NCBI RefSeq assembly: GCF_001634625.1
Contig: NZ_LRSE01000010.1
Span: forward strand, 79,669 to 143,668
DNA from: Croceicoccus bisphenolivorans
Lineage (GTDB): Bacteria; Pseudomonadota; Alphaproteobacteria; Sphingomonadales; Sphingomonadaceae
Length of the DNA: 64,000 bases
Reading direction: 5' to 3'
Numbering within the stretch: the first letter of the stretch is position 1; every line of letters begins with the position of its first letter. Positions 27,917-36,271 of this stretch are shown here, in pieces. The position numbers and the translations under genes are program-made. Under the pieces are notes generated by a model. It saw only the letters and a list, made by a program, of their open reading frames with translations, had not been told where the DNA came from and made no database searches.

Positions 27917-29146
27917 ATGGCAACAGGAAAAATCACGAAAAAATCGATAGATGCGCTCGAGGCTAGCAGCTCGAGCCAATTCGTTTGGGACACTGATCTC
28001 AAAGGTTTTGGCGCCAAGATTACGCCTTCAGGAAATATCTCTTACGTCCTTCAATTCAGGATGGGCGGGCGCGAGACAATCGCACGGCGTTATACGATCG
28101 GCGCACATGGGTCTCCGTGGACACCTACGACGGCCCGCTCGGAAGCCGAACGCCTTCTCCTGCTCGTCGGCCAAGGCGTCGATCCAGTGGAGGCTGAAAA
28201 GCAGAGGCGCCGTGAGGCCGTCGATCTCGCCTTCGACAATTACGCGCGGCATTTCACCCATTCCTGCAAAGGCGAGGGATGGAGACGTCTGGTCGAACGA
28301 GTGGTCAGGCTTCATCTTGAGCCGGTTCTACGCAAGAAGCCGCTGCCTTCGATCACCAGGGCAGATATCGTATCCGTTCTCGACCAGATGCCGGAAGAGC
28401 AGGTCGCCAATCGCCGGAACGTATTTGCAGTGATGCGCCGTCTGTTCCGCTGGGCTATCAGTCGCGGCGATCTCGATCGCAGTCCGATTGAGGGCATGGA
28501 GACGCCGCCGCCGGTAAGGCCGCGGGATCGCTGGCTTTCTGACAAGGAGCTGCGCATGATCTGGTATGCCACGCCCGAATGCCATCCCTGTTTCGGGCCG
28601 ATTGTCCGCTTATTGATTTTGACCGGACAGCGCCGCGAAGAGGTTTGCGGGATGCACTGGCAGGAGCTCGACAGAGCAGAAAGACTATGGACCCTGCCCG
28701 GCCGGCGCACGAAAAACAGAGAGTTCAACACCATTCCATTGAACGAACTCGCCATGATCGAGCTCGATCGGTTGGCAGGTGGAGGGAAATGGCCGCGCAA
28801 GGGCAGAGTGTTTGCGACTGCAAGTGGAGCGGGCTTCACCGGCTACCATAAAGGCAAGATGAAGCTGGATAGCGCCATCGAGGAAGCCGAAGGCGAACCT
28901 TTGCCTCCCTGGCGCCTTCATGACTTGCGGCGGACGCTCGCAACGAATTTCCAGCGCTTAGGTGTAAGGTTCGAGGTTACCGAGGCGGTATTGAACCATG
29001 TAAGCGGTTCACGTGCGGGCGTGGCGGGAGTTTACCAGCGCCACGATTGGAAAGACGAAAAACGCAATGCCCTTAATGACTGGAACAAGCATCTCGTGTG
29101 TGTCTTGCGTGATGCGACCACCACTACTGCGGTAGACAGCAGGTAG
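27917..29146 (+). CDS. int: Tyrosine-type site-specific integrase
   Basis: 409 residues. The N-terminal DUF4102-like arm-binding domain (FVWDTDLKGFGAKI, YVLQFRMGGRETIARRYTIG) is followed by a SAM-like core-binding domain. The catalytic domain has Arg239/240 (LTGQRREE), HDLRRT (335-340), His361 (LNHVSG) and Tyr373 (GVYQRH). It should catalyse insertion and excision of the element. It is at the left end and points inward. Its 3' end overlaps the convergent GDCCVxC gene by 23 bases. Confidence 0.93.
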   Translation: MATGKITKKSIDALEASSSSQFVWDTDLKGFGAKITPSGNISYVLQFRMGGRETIARRYTIGAHGSPWTPTTARSEAERLLLLVGQGVDPVEAEKQRRREAVDLAFDNYARHFTHSCKGEGWRRLVERVVRLHLEPVLRKKPLPSITRADIVSVLDQMPEEQVANRRNVFAVMRRLFRWAISRGDLDRSPIEGMETPPPVRPRDRWLSDKELRMIWYATPECHPCFGPIVRLLILTGQRREEVCGMHWQELDRAERLWTLPGRRTKNREFNTIPLNELAMIELDRLAGGGKWPRKGRVFATASGAGFTGYHKGKMKLDSAIEEAEGEPLPPWRLHDLRRTLATNFQRLGVRFEVTEAVLNHVSGSRAGVAGVYQRHDWKDEKRNALNDWNKHLVCVLRDATTTTAVDSR

Positions 29147-29351
29147 CACCGTCACCATCTTCCCACGCTTCCTGAATCGGGGGGCATGGGGCATCGCCAT
29201 AAGAGCAGAATACACAACAGTCTCCTGCCAATGGCTGCAGTCTTTTCCGGCAATGCTGGCATTCATAAATGAACCAGCATGCGTTGGTCGGCATGGTTTC
29301 GGTGGTGGCCGCTTGGCAATGGGGGCACGTGATCGTCGAAACAATCTGCAT
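29124..29351 (-). CDS. GDCCVxC-domain small cysteine-rich protein
   Basis: 75 residues with cysteine pairs CPHC (9-12) and CQHC plus the diagnostic GDCCVFCSYGD block. This family is found next to merT-like genes and includes selenoprotein forms; here all positions are cysteine and no in-frame TGA is used. The start codon overlaps the merT stop by one base (TGATG), so the two are coupled. It probably binds a soft metal such as mercury; function is unproven. Confidence 0.85.
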   Translation of the reverse strand: MQIVSTITCPHCQAATTETMPTNACWFIYECQHCRKRLQPLAGDCCVFCSYGDAPCPPIQEAWEDGDGATCCLPQ

Positions 29352-29746
29352 CAGGCTCCTCCAAGCGCACGCATCAGCGGTTGTTCAATAAAGCCCCATA
29401 GCGCAGACAGGACGATCATCGCGGTGGCAATCAGCAATGTCAGTCGCGCAGCGCTGCTGCGAGCAGGTTTCTCACAGCCATCAGCACTGCAGATGCGCAG
29501 TTGGCGCACGTGAAGGAACCACCCAAAGGCCACGATTAGGAAGGCTGCGATTGTGAGCGGCAAGTGGTAGGGAACAAACCATGCGAGCCCGCCAGCACCG
29601 AGCCCGACAGCAACGAGGACCAACGGCAGGACGCAGCAGGCAGCCGCAGAGAGAAGCGCCCCTGCACTCGCCAGCATTCCAACGCCAGCAACCCCGCGAT
29701 CGCTTACGCTTTTCGCCTCACCGTATTGGACAGCCTGCTCGGTCAT
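29351..29746 (-). CDS. merT: MerT-like mercuric ion transporter
   Basis: The start is the ATG at 29746 with a GGAGG ribosome binding site; the frame upstream is not coding. The 131-residue protein has three hydrophobic helices, the vicinal Cys37-Cys38 in the first helix (AAACCVLPLVL) and a second pair Cys86/Cys91 in the loop, as in MerT. It takes up Hg(II) across the inner membrane for reduction. No merP and no typical merA accompany it here. It is divergent from merR, across a MerR-type promoter. Confidence 0.85.
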   Translation of the reverse strand: MTEQAVQYGEAKSVSDRGVAGVGMLASAGALLSAAACCVLPLVLVAVGLGAGGLAWFVPYHLPLTIAAFLIVAFGWFLHVRQLRICSADGCEKPARSSAARLTLLIATAMIVLSALWGFIEQPLMRALGGA

Positions 29747-29771
29747 CTTTGCCTCCGCTCGATTCGAACTG

Positions 29772-29802
29772 TATGTACGTCCTGTAGTAGATATAGGTTC
29801 AA
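29772..29802 (-). promoter_or_regulatory. MerR-type promoter/operator between merR and merT
   Basis: Reading toward merT, a TTGAAC -35 (29797-29802) and a TACATA -10 (29772-29777) are separated by 19 bases, the long spacer typical of MerR-family promoters. The spacer holds an imperfect dyad CCTGTAGTAGATATAGG (29781-29797). This supports divergent control of merT and merR by MerR. Confidence 0.7.
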
Positions 29803-29813
29803 GGAGATTCGGC

Positions 29814-30218
29814 GTGGGCCGCCTGTCGATAGGTGAATTGGCGCGCAAGACGGGCGTCCATATCGAGACGATCCGGTATTTCGAGAAGATCGGAATGCTC
29901 GGTGCGCCGGATCGTACAGCAGGCGGACACCGGGTTTTCGACGATGGGCACCTCCGCACGCTCAAATTCATCAAGCGGGCGCGCGAGCTAGGCTTTGCGC
30001 CGAAGGAGGTGCGGACACTTCTGGACCTGGGCGGTCCTGCCGAAGCATGCTGCGACGAAGTGCGCGAGATTGCAATTCATCACCTCGAAGAAGTACGGCG
30101 CAAGATCGACGATCTCACTCGCCTGGAACGGCATCTTACCGCTACCGTCGAGCAGTGTTCGGGCGGTCATGTGCCCGACTGTGCAGTCATCGACATGCTG
30201 GAGACCGCTCGGCCCTAG
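29814..30218 (+). CDS. merR: MerR family mercury-responsive regulator
   Basis: 134 residues, GTG start. The winged helix-turn-helix SIGELARKTGVHIETIRYFE is followed by a dimerisation helix. Cysteines at 79/80, 115 and 123 (ACCDEV, QCSGGHVPDC) match the Hg(II)-binding triad of MerR, with GGHVPDCAVID the typical mercury-type ending. It acts as repressor/activator at the merT promoter. Its 3' end overlaps the convergent flavoprotein gene by 4 bases. Confidence 0.88.
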   Translation: MGRLSIGELARKTGVHIETIRYFEKIGMLGAPDRTAGGHRVFDDGHLRTLKFIKRARELGFAPKEVRTLLDLGGPAEACCDEVREIAIHHLEEVRRKIDDLTRLERHLTATVEQCSGGHVPDCAVIDMLETARP

Positions 30219-31555
30219 ACCATGTATCCGATGTCAGACGCGCCGGTTGGATAGGCGAACATTGTAGTCTTCAGATCGTCCGCGGTGAGCCCATGGCGGA
30301 TCGCCAGTCCGAAAATATTGATGGCCTGGTCTGCGCCGGGTCCGACGAGGTGCGCGCCCAGTATTGTCCCTGTCTCCTCTTCGATTAGTGTCTTGTGCCC
30401 GTAGACAGGTTCGGCGACCCGCCTGGCGGTGAACCACTGAGAGGTCCGCTCGCACTTTGTCCGGAATCTCAGCCCCGCCTCATTCGCCTCTGCCTCGGTG
30501 AGGCCAACGCGGGCGATAGGCGGAAGAGTGAAGGCCACGCTCGGCGCCCCTTTGTAATCGGGTTCGCGGTGATTGCCTTCGACTAGATTGGCCGCGACAA
30601 CTTTTGCATCATGGCTGGAAACGGGGGTGAGTGGCGGCCCGTTCGAGGCAGCATCTCCGGCAGCGTAGACGGCCGGATTGCTTACGCTCTGCAGAAATTT
30701 GTTCAGCTTCGGCTTTCCATGTTCGGCTGCGATCCCGGCCTTTTCGAGATCGAGCCGCTCGATGGCGGGAGCCCGTCCTGCCGCATGAACGACAAGATCG
30801 GCGACGACTTCGATCGGGCCGCCCTTGCCATTCGCATGAACCACATATTTTCCGCCCGATCTTCGAATGGCATCGACCGCCGTATCGGTAATCACTCGCA
30901 CACCGATCCGGTCGAACGCATCCATGAGCCAGTTCACAAGTTCGGGTTCGAACTGCGTCAACATGCGCGGTCCCCGCTGAAGGATCGTGACCTCGGCTCC
31001 CGCACGGGCAGCGATATGGGAAAACTCGGCAGCGATATATCCGCCCCCGACCAGAACGATGCGCTTCGGCAGCGAAGGCAGTTCGAGAAAGCCCTCATTG
31101 TCGATCAGGTGCTCTTCGCCTGGGATGGCTAGAGGTATCGGTCTGGCTCCCGACGCGATCAGGATTTTGCGGTATTCGATTTCATAGTCGCCTACGGAGA
31201 GCTGATTTGGCCCGGTGAATTTTGCCGTACCATGCAAGGTCACGATGCCGGCCTCTTCATACCGCCGCTCGTGCTTTTCAGGCACAGGGTCGGTAAAGCT
31301 GCGTTTGAACCGGATAAGGTCGGGCCAATCGATGCGCAGATCCCCCTTCACCCCGTGACCTGTCATGCGCTGTTTCGCGTCGATCACTTCTGCGTCGGCC
31401 ACCAGCATTTTCTTGGGATCGCAGCCGCGTAGCGCGCAGGTGCCACCGAATGGCTTCTCGTCGATAACCGCGACTTTCCAACCCGCCTTCGCAACGCGCA
31501 GGGCGCAAACCATGGCTGCCGTCCCCGTACCGATTACCATCAAATCGTAGTTCAT
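30215..31555 (-). CDS. FAD/NAD(P)-dependent disulfide reductase (mercuric-reductase-like, atypical)
   Basis: 446 residues of the glutathione reductase/dihydrolipoamide dehydrogenase family: FAD motif VIGTGTAAMVCA, redox pair Cys40/Cys45 (GGTCALRGC), NAD(P) motif VLVGGGYIAAEFSH, and second FAD contact VYAAGDAA. It lacks the N-terminal metal-binding domain and the C-terminal vicinal cysteines of MerA. It also lacks the catalytic HPTxxE of glutathione reductase, which reads YPTGASD instead. The substrate is therefore unknown; mercury, persulfide or another disulfide is possible. It lies between merR and the persulfide module and is divergent from the ArsR regulator. Confidence 0.75.
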   Translation of the reverse strand: MNYDLMVIGTGTAAMVCALRVAKAGWKVAVIDEKPFGGTCALRGCDPKKMLVADAEVIDAKQRMTGHGVKGDLRIDWPDLIRFKRSFTDPVPEKHERRYEEAGIVTLHGTAKFTGPNQLSVGDYEIEYRKILIASGARPIPLAIPGEEHLIDNEGFLELPSLPKRIVLVGGGYIAAEFSHIAARAGAEVTILQRGPRMLTQFEPELVNWLMDAFDRIGVRVITDTAVDAIRRSGGKYVVHANGKGGPIEVVADLVVHAAGRAPAIERLDLEKAGIAAEHGKPKLNKFLQSVSNPAVYAAGDAASNGPPLTPVSSHDAKVVAANLVEGNHREPDYKGAPSVAFTLPPIARVGLTEAEANEAGLRFRTKCERTSQWFTARRVAEPVYGHKTLIEEETGTILGAHLVGPGADQAINIFGLAIRHGLTADDLKTTMFAYPTGASDIGYMV

Positions 31556-31719
31556 ATCGATTCTCCTGCCCGGTCAATGAAGCTGGAGTGGCTACGGGTT
31601 CCGACGCCGCCATCGAAAAATCGTGTCGCACGAAGCGCCCCCGTGAACACAGATGGTCGGTTGCAGAAAATGACTTCCCTACCGAAGCGAGGCGGATACC
31701 CCTCCCTCCTGAAAATACA

Positions 31720-31733
31720 TTAGATTATTCTAA
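31720..31733. promoter_or_regulatory. Palindrome upstream of the BigR-like regulator
   Basis: TTAGA and TCTAA arms with a 4-base centre lie in an AT-rich stretch 26 bases before the arsR-type gene and about 165 bases before the divergent flavoprotein gene. AT-rich dyads of this kind are bound by BigR/SqrR regulators; autoregulation is the simplest reading. Confidence 0.5.
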
Positions 31734-31759
31734 ATTAGTGAATACTAACGGAGCAAATC

Positions 31760-32119
31760 ATGAGCCACAATGGGTCTCCAGATACGGATTTCACGCGGCA
31801 GGCCGGCGAGGCCAGCCGCCTGCTGAAATTGATGGCCAACGAGTCGCGCCTGCTCGTTCTTTGCTTCCTTGCCGAGGCTGGCGAGCTGTCCGTCGGCGAT
31901 CTGGCGCAGAGCGTCGGGCTGAGCCAGTCCGCCCTGTCGCAACACCTCGCAAAATTGCGCGAAGACGATCTCGTCGCGACCCGCAAGGATGCCCAATCGG
32001 TGTTCTACCGTGTGTGCGACCCGAATGCGCAGCGGGTTCTCGAATTGCTGCACGACATCTTTTGCCCCGAGCTTGGCCAATCCCCCCAGCCGAGCGGCGA
32101 CGCCGGAGAAACACTATGA
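31760..32119 (+). CDS. ArsR-family sulfide/persulfide-responsive repressor (BigR/SqrR-like)
   Basis: 119 residues, with a winged helix LSVGDLAQSVGLSQSALSQHLAKL. Cys35 (LLVLCFLAEAGE) and Cys102 (IFCPEL) are in the positions of the BigR/SqrR cysteine pair that forms a di- to tetrasulfide bridge when cells meet sulfide; Cys86 is an extra one. The stop codon overlaps the persulfide dioxygenase start by 4 bases, so it heads an operon with it. Sulfide sensing is inferred from cysteines and neighbours. Confidence 0.82.
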   Translation: MSHNGSPDTDFTRQAGEASRLLKLMANESRLLVLCFLAEAGELSVGDLAQSVGLSQSALSQHLAKLREDDLVATRKDAQSVFYRVCDPNAQRVLELLHDIFCPELGQSPQPSGDAGETL

Positions 32120-33044
32120 GCGACGACACGAATATCGAAAAGGCCATCGAACAGGTGAACGATGTGCTTGCGGGCGATCTGCGAGCACCGCACGTCAAGG
32201 CTTTCTTCCACGAGCCGACCTTTACCGCGACCTATGTGGTCAGCGACGATCAGACCAAGCGCGCGGCCATTATCGACAGCGTCTGGGATTTCGATCAGCC
32301 TTCGGGCCGCACCAGCCTGGAAGCGGCGGACGAAATTATCGACTATGCGCGCGATGCAGGTCTGACCGTCGACTGGGTCCTGGAAACTCACGCCCATGCC
32401 GATCACCTTTCCGCCGCGCCCTATCTGCAGGAAAAGCTGGGCGGCGAACTGGCCATCGGCCGCGAAATTGTGACCGTGCAGGGCGTGTTCGGCAAGGTGT
32501 TCAACGAAGGCACCGATTTCGAGCGTGACGGATCGCAATTCGACCGGCTGATGGAAGATGGCGACGCGTTGATGATCGGCGATATTCCGCTGATCGCTCT
32601 TCACGTGCCCGGCCATACCCCAGCGGACATGGCCTATATCATCGGCGATGCGGCCTTTATCGGCGATACGATGTTCATGCCCGATTATGGCTCCGCCCGG
32701 GCCGATTTTCCGGGCGGCAATGCGCGCAAGCTGTACCGCTCGGTCCGCCGGCTGATGCGCCTGCCGGACAAGACGCGGGTGTTCCTGTGCCATGATTACA
32801 AGGCGCCCAATCGCACGGAATTCGTATGGGAGACCACCATGCTCGCGCAGCGCACAGCCAATGTGCATCTTCACGAAGATGTGGATGAGGACCAGTTCGT
32901 CGAGATGCGCACCCAGCGCGATGCGACATTGGAAATGCCGCGCCTGATCCTGCCCGCCATCCAGGTGAATATGCGCGGCGGCCATCTGCCGCCGCCCGAA
33001 AGCGACGGCACGTCTTACCTCAAGATGCCGGTCAACAAGCTGTG

Positions 33045-33045
<1 letters not shown>
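32116..33045 (+). CDS. Persulfide dioxygenase, metallo-beta-lactamase fold (Blh/ETHE1 type)
   Basis: 309 residues. Metal-binding THAHADH (91-97), a later VPGHTPADM histidine, GDTMF aspartate and HDYK histidine define the beta-lactamase fold with the mono-iron site of the ETHE1/Blh family. The enzyme oxidises glutathione persulfide to sulfite. It is translationally coupled to the BigR-like repressor and the YeeE genes, forming a sulfide-detoxification operon. Confidence 0.88.
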
Positions 33046-33487
<442 letters not shown>

Positions 33488-33491
<4 letters not shown>

Positions 33492-33907
33492 CCCGCTCGT
33501 GGCTAGTGGCTCTCCTGTCAGGCAGCCTGTTCGGTGCCGGGCTGGCACTGGGCGGCATGGTCGACCCAGCGCGTGTGCGCGGCTTTCTCGACATATTCGG
33601 GGACTGGGACCCCACCCTCGCGTTTGTGATGGGCGGCGCGGTTATCGTGATGGCGATCGCCTGGCGGATTCAGGCGCGCATGGCGCAGCCTTTGATTGGC
33701 ACGACATTCGCTCTTCCCGACCGGACCGACCTGACCCCCCGCCTGATCGGCGGCGCGGCGCTGTTCGGCACCGGTTGGGGGATTGCAGGCCTGTGTCCCG
33801 GGCCGGGCTTTGCAGCGCTCGTCATCGAGCCTGCAAAGGCAGCAGTCTTCGTGATGGCTATGCTGGCCGGAATGCTGATCTTTCGCTTGATGGAACCCCA
33901 GTCATAA
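33488..33907 (+). CDS. DUF6691/YeeE-type membrane protein (second half-transporter)
   Basis: The start is the ATG at 33488 (4-base overlap with the previous stop). The 139-residue protein has about four helices, with GMVDPARVRGFLDIFGDWDP and GTGWGIAGLCPGPG, the companion motif set of split YeeE/YedE proteins. It is the last gene of the regulator-dioxygenase-transporter operon. Confidence 0.85.
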
Positions 33908-34082
33908 AGCGCTGCAGGAGTAGTCGAAGCTATGGCCGAGCCCAGCCTGCTTGCGCGCTATCTTCCCATTCTCGGATGGGGACGAACCTACAATGGCTCG
34001 GTTCTGACGAACGATCTCGGGGCGGCGGTGCATTCGGTTCGATGGGCACGTTGAAAGCGGCACAGAATTGAGTTTCGGAAAA

Positions 34083-34676
34083 CTATCCCGACAGGCGACT
34101 GACCAATTGCGGAACCCGCTCCTCGCATCTGCGATGGTAACGCCGCAAGGCGCGCAGCCGTTCGTTACGCGAGCCTCGCAGACTCGCCTCGATTTCAGCG
34201 AGGATTTCTGCAGCGTCGGGCAATACGTCGGGTTCATGGATCCGGACCCGGTGCAGCCGATCACTGATCCGATCGATCAGGACCGCCAGGCACCGGTTGC
34301 CCGACCCGGCTGCAAGTACCAAAAACACCGCTGCCATGCGGCCAGCATAATCGTCAGGCCAGTCTTCGAGATCGCGCGCGTTCGGGATTCGCCAAACTTC
34401 ATCGCTCGCTGTTTCAAGCAAAACCGCATTTACGCGGAGGACATCCCGCAAACCCTGTTCGGTCAGAACCGGCACCCGAAAGCCGTCGCCAGGGGTGAGG
34501 TCGACCAGCCCCTCGCCAACCAGCTGGTTCAGGCTGTCCCTCACCGGTGTCATGCTGACGCCGAAATCGTCGGCAAGCCGCATTGCCTCGAGCTTGGCCC
34601 CATTGGCCCAGGTTCCCTCCATCAGCGCACGCTTGAGGCGTTGATAGGTGGGCTCAAGGACGTGGGCAGGGCTCAC
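34083..34676 (-). CDS. GntR-family transcriptional regulator
   Basis: The start is a GTG at 34676 that overlaps the phyH stop (GTGA). The frame upstream belongs to phyH in another phase. The 197-residue protein has a winged helix TYQRLKRALMEGTWANG ... LADDFGVSMTPVRDSLNQL and a helical C-terminal effector domain of the FCD type. It is the last gene of the luxI-phyH-gntR coupled set. Ligand unknown, perhaps a fatty or hydroxy acid related to the dioxygenase. Confidence 0.78.
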   Translation of the reverse strand: MSPAHVLEPTYQRLKRALMEGTWANGAKLEAMRLADDFGVSMTPVRDSLNQLVGEGLVDLTPGDGFRVPVLTEQGLRDVLRVNAVLLETASDEVWRIPNARDLEDWPDDYAGRMAAVFLVLAAGSGNRCLAVLIDRISDRLHRVRIHEPDVLPDAAEILAEIEASLRGSRNERLRALRRYHRRCEERVPQLVSRLSG

Positions 34677-35539
34677 TTTTCGCCGCGCTGCGCCTCGGCA
34701 AATTCGCGCACCGCGGCTTTCTGGTCGTCGCGAAGCGCATCGGTCGCCCGCGGAAACTCGGCAATATCGTCGCGCAGCAAGATAGATGGGCACTGGCCTT
34801 CGTAATTGCCAAGATTGGGCCGGTGCTGACAATAGCCCGCAAGCTCGGCAAGTTCTGCGGGAAATTCCCGCGCGACTTCTGGCGGATAGGCGAGCCAAAG
34901 ATTCTCGTAGGGCTTGAGCCAGCCAAGACTGTAACCGATCACCACCGCACGGCGCACGTGCCTGGTCAGATTAGGTCCCGCTCCGTGCACCGTCGATCCG
35001 AGAAAGCAAATGGCATCGCCAGGCTGACACTCGGCCGCGATTGGCGTGCCGAGCTGGTCTAGCGATTCAATTTTCTGCCTGTGGGTGCCGGGATATATTC
35101 GCGTCGCGCCGTTGGACGCCGTAAATTCGGTCAGGGGCCACATGACATTGAGCAGATATTCATGCGTGCCCTTCTCCCCTGCCCACATGTCGTGGTCGCA
35201 ATGCGGGAACTGCTCGATCTCGCCGGGATGGACTGCAATCGCCTGCGCGACATTTAGCTGGATGCGTTCGCAGGCTTTGCCCAGAATTTCACGGGCAAGC
35301 GCGAGGATGAGTGGTTGAAGGACCAGGTCTCCCGCCCAGCGCGAGCGGCGCAGCAAACTCCCAAACCGCTTCGTCTTGTAGCCATAGAACTCGCCATCAC
35401 CGAAAGGCGTCTTTGCGTAGGTCTGCTGGAGGTCCGTATCGAGCGCTGCGAGGATTGCACTCGGCAGAGCGTTGGGGATGATGCAATAACCCTGCTTTCT
35501 GATCTGGTCGAGCCAGGGCGAATGCGCTGCCCCAGTCAT
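34673..35539 (-). CDS. Phytanoyl-CoA dioxygenase (PhyH) family protein
   Basis: 288 residues. The 2-oxoglutarate/Fe(II) dioxygenase facial triad is visible as His113-x-Asp115 (FPHCDHDMW) and His185 (STVHGAGPN), with Arg196/197 for 2-oxoglutarate. Such enzymes hydroxylate fatty acyl or small-molecule substrates. The gene is coupled to luxI by a 4-base overlap, so its level should follow quorum signalling. It may modify the acyl-homoserine lactone or another secreted product; the substrate is unknown. Confidence 0.82.
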   Translation of the reverse strand: MTGAAHSPWLDQIRKQGYCIIPNALPSAILAALDTDLQQTYAKTPFGDGEFYGYKTKRFGSLLRRSRWAGDLVLQPLILALAREILGKACERIQLNVAQAIAVHPGEIEQFPHCDHDMWAGEKGTHEYLLNVMWPLTEFTASNGATRIYPGTHRQKIESLDQLGTPIAAECQPGDAICFLGSTVHGAGPNLTRHVRRAVVIGYSLGWLKPYENLWLAYPPEVAREFPAELAELAGYCQHRPNLGNYEGQCPSILLRDDIAEFPRATDALRDDQKAAVREFAEAQRGEK

Positions 35540-36147
35540 GCCGCGATCTCCAGCTGGTAGTCGGCCACGCGATAGGATCCCTGGCGGTAGACACCACCGC
35601 AGGCGAGATCCGCAGGCGTGCCCGCATCGATATCGATCTGGAGCGCGATAAGGTTTTCACCGCCGATTCGGCTGCCGGGTCCGAGCGCACGGCATCGCCA
35701 GCCAAATTTCGCAATCTGGCGGAACCAGTTCGGCGTAGCGACCGCGGTATACGCGGCGATTCCGGCGATCAGCGCGTGATCCGCGAGCGCGGTTACAAGT
35801 TCGTCCCGCGCGGCCCGGCGTTCCAGACGCGAGAGTGTCGGCTCGATGCAGAAGCGGGTGATCTCGCGAAAGTCCTCGCGCACCGGGACGGGGCCATCGC
35901 AAAGAGATGGAAACAGCTCGCCGAGAATATGCGCCCTGTCGGTCTTGAGCAGCCGCGCAGATGCGCGGTGACTGTCCTTGTCATCGGTGAGAATGACATA
36001 GGACGCTTCGCTCGTATCGAACTGGTCGATTTCGTAGACTCCTTCGAGCACGGGGACATCCCATTTGAGGAGATCGACGAAGACCCGCTTACGGGCCGCG
36101 AACATGGTCCGGAGCACCGGATCGGCGGGACTGGTATGGTTCTGCAT
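35536..36147 (-). CDS. LuxI-family acyl-homoserine-lactone synthase
   Basis: The start is the ATG at 36147 (203 residues). Conserved LuxI residues are present in AARKRVFVDLLKWD (Arg21, Phe23, Trp29) and VYEIDQFD (Glu39, Asp41, Asp44), followed by SARLLKTDRAHILGELFP and an ITRFCIEP block. It makes an acyl-homoserine lactone from SAM and an acyl carrier. It lies downstream of luxR and upstream of phyH; a 12-base inverted repeat ends one base before its start codon. Confidence 0.9.
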   Translation of the reverse strand: MQNHTSPADPVLRTMFAARKRVFVDLLKWDVPVLEGVYEIDQFDTSEASYVILTDDKDSHRASARLLKTDRAHILGELFPSLCDGPVPVREDFREITRFCIEPTLSRLERRAARDELVTALADHALIAGIAAYTAVATPNWFRQIAKFGWRCRALGPGSRIGGENLIALQIDIDAGTPADLACGGVYRQGSYRVADYQLEIAA

Positions 36148-36148
36148 T

Positions 36149-36182
36149 GTTGCTGCCTGTGATTGAAAAGACAGGTAGCAAC
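36149..36182. promoter_or_regulatory. lux-box-like inverted repeat directly before luxI
   Basis: Reading toward luxI, the arms are GTTGCTACCTGT and ACAGGCAGCAAC (11 of 12 paired) around a 10-base centre. The inner ACCTGT...ACAGG resembles the classic lux box. Because it ends one base before the ATG it could also fold in the mRNA and hide the ribosome binding site, which is otherwise not obvious. Confidence 0.6.
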
Positions 36183-36271
36183 TGATCGATCTGGTTCCGC
36201 TTCGACATACCAAGAACAGGGGATGTAAGCTTCCGCGGAATTGCGAAGCGTCCCAACTGCATGGGCGGAAT

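Noticed and set aside
30215..31555. Calling the flavoprotein MerA
   Set aside because: It lacks the N-terminal heavy-metal domain and the C-terminal vicinal cysteines needed for mercury handover.
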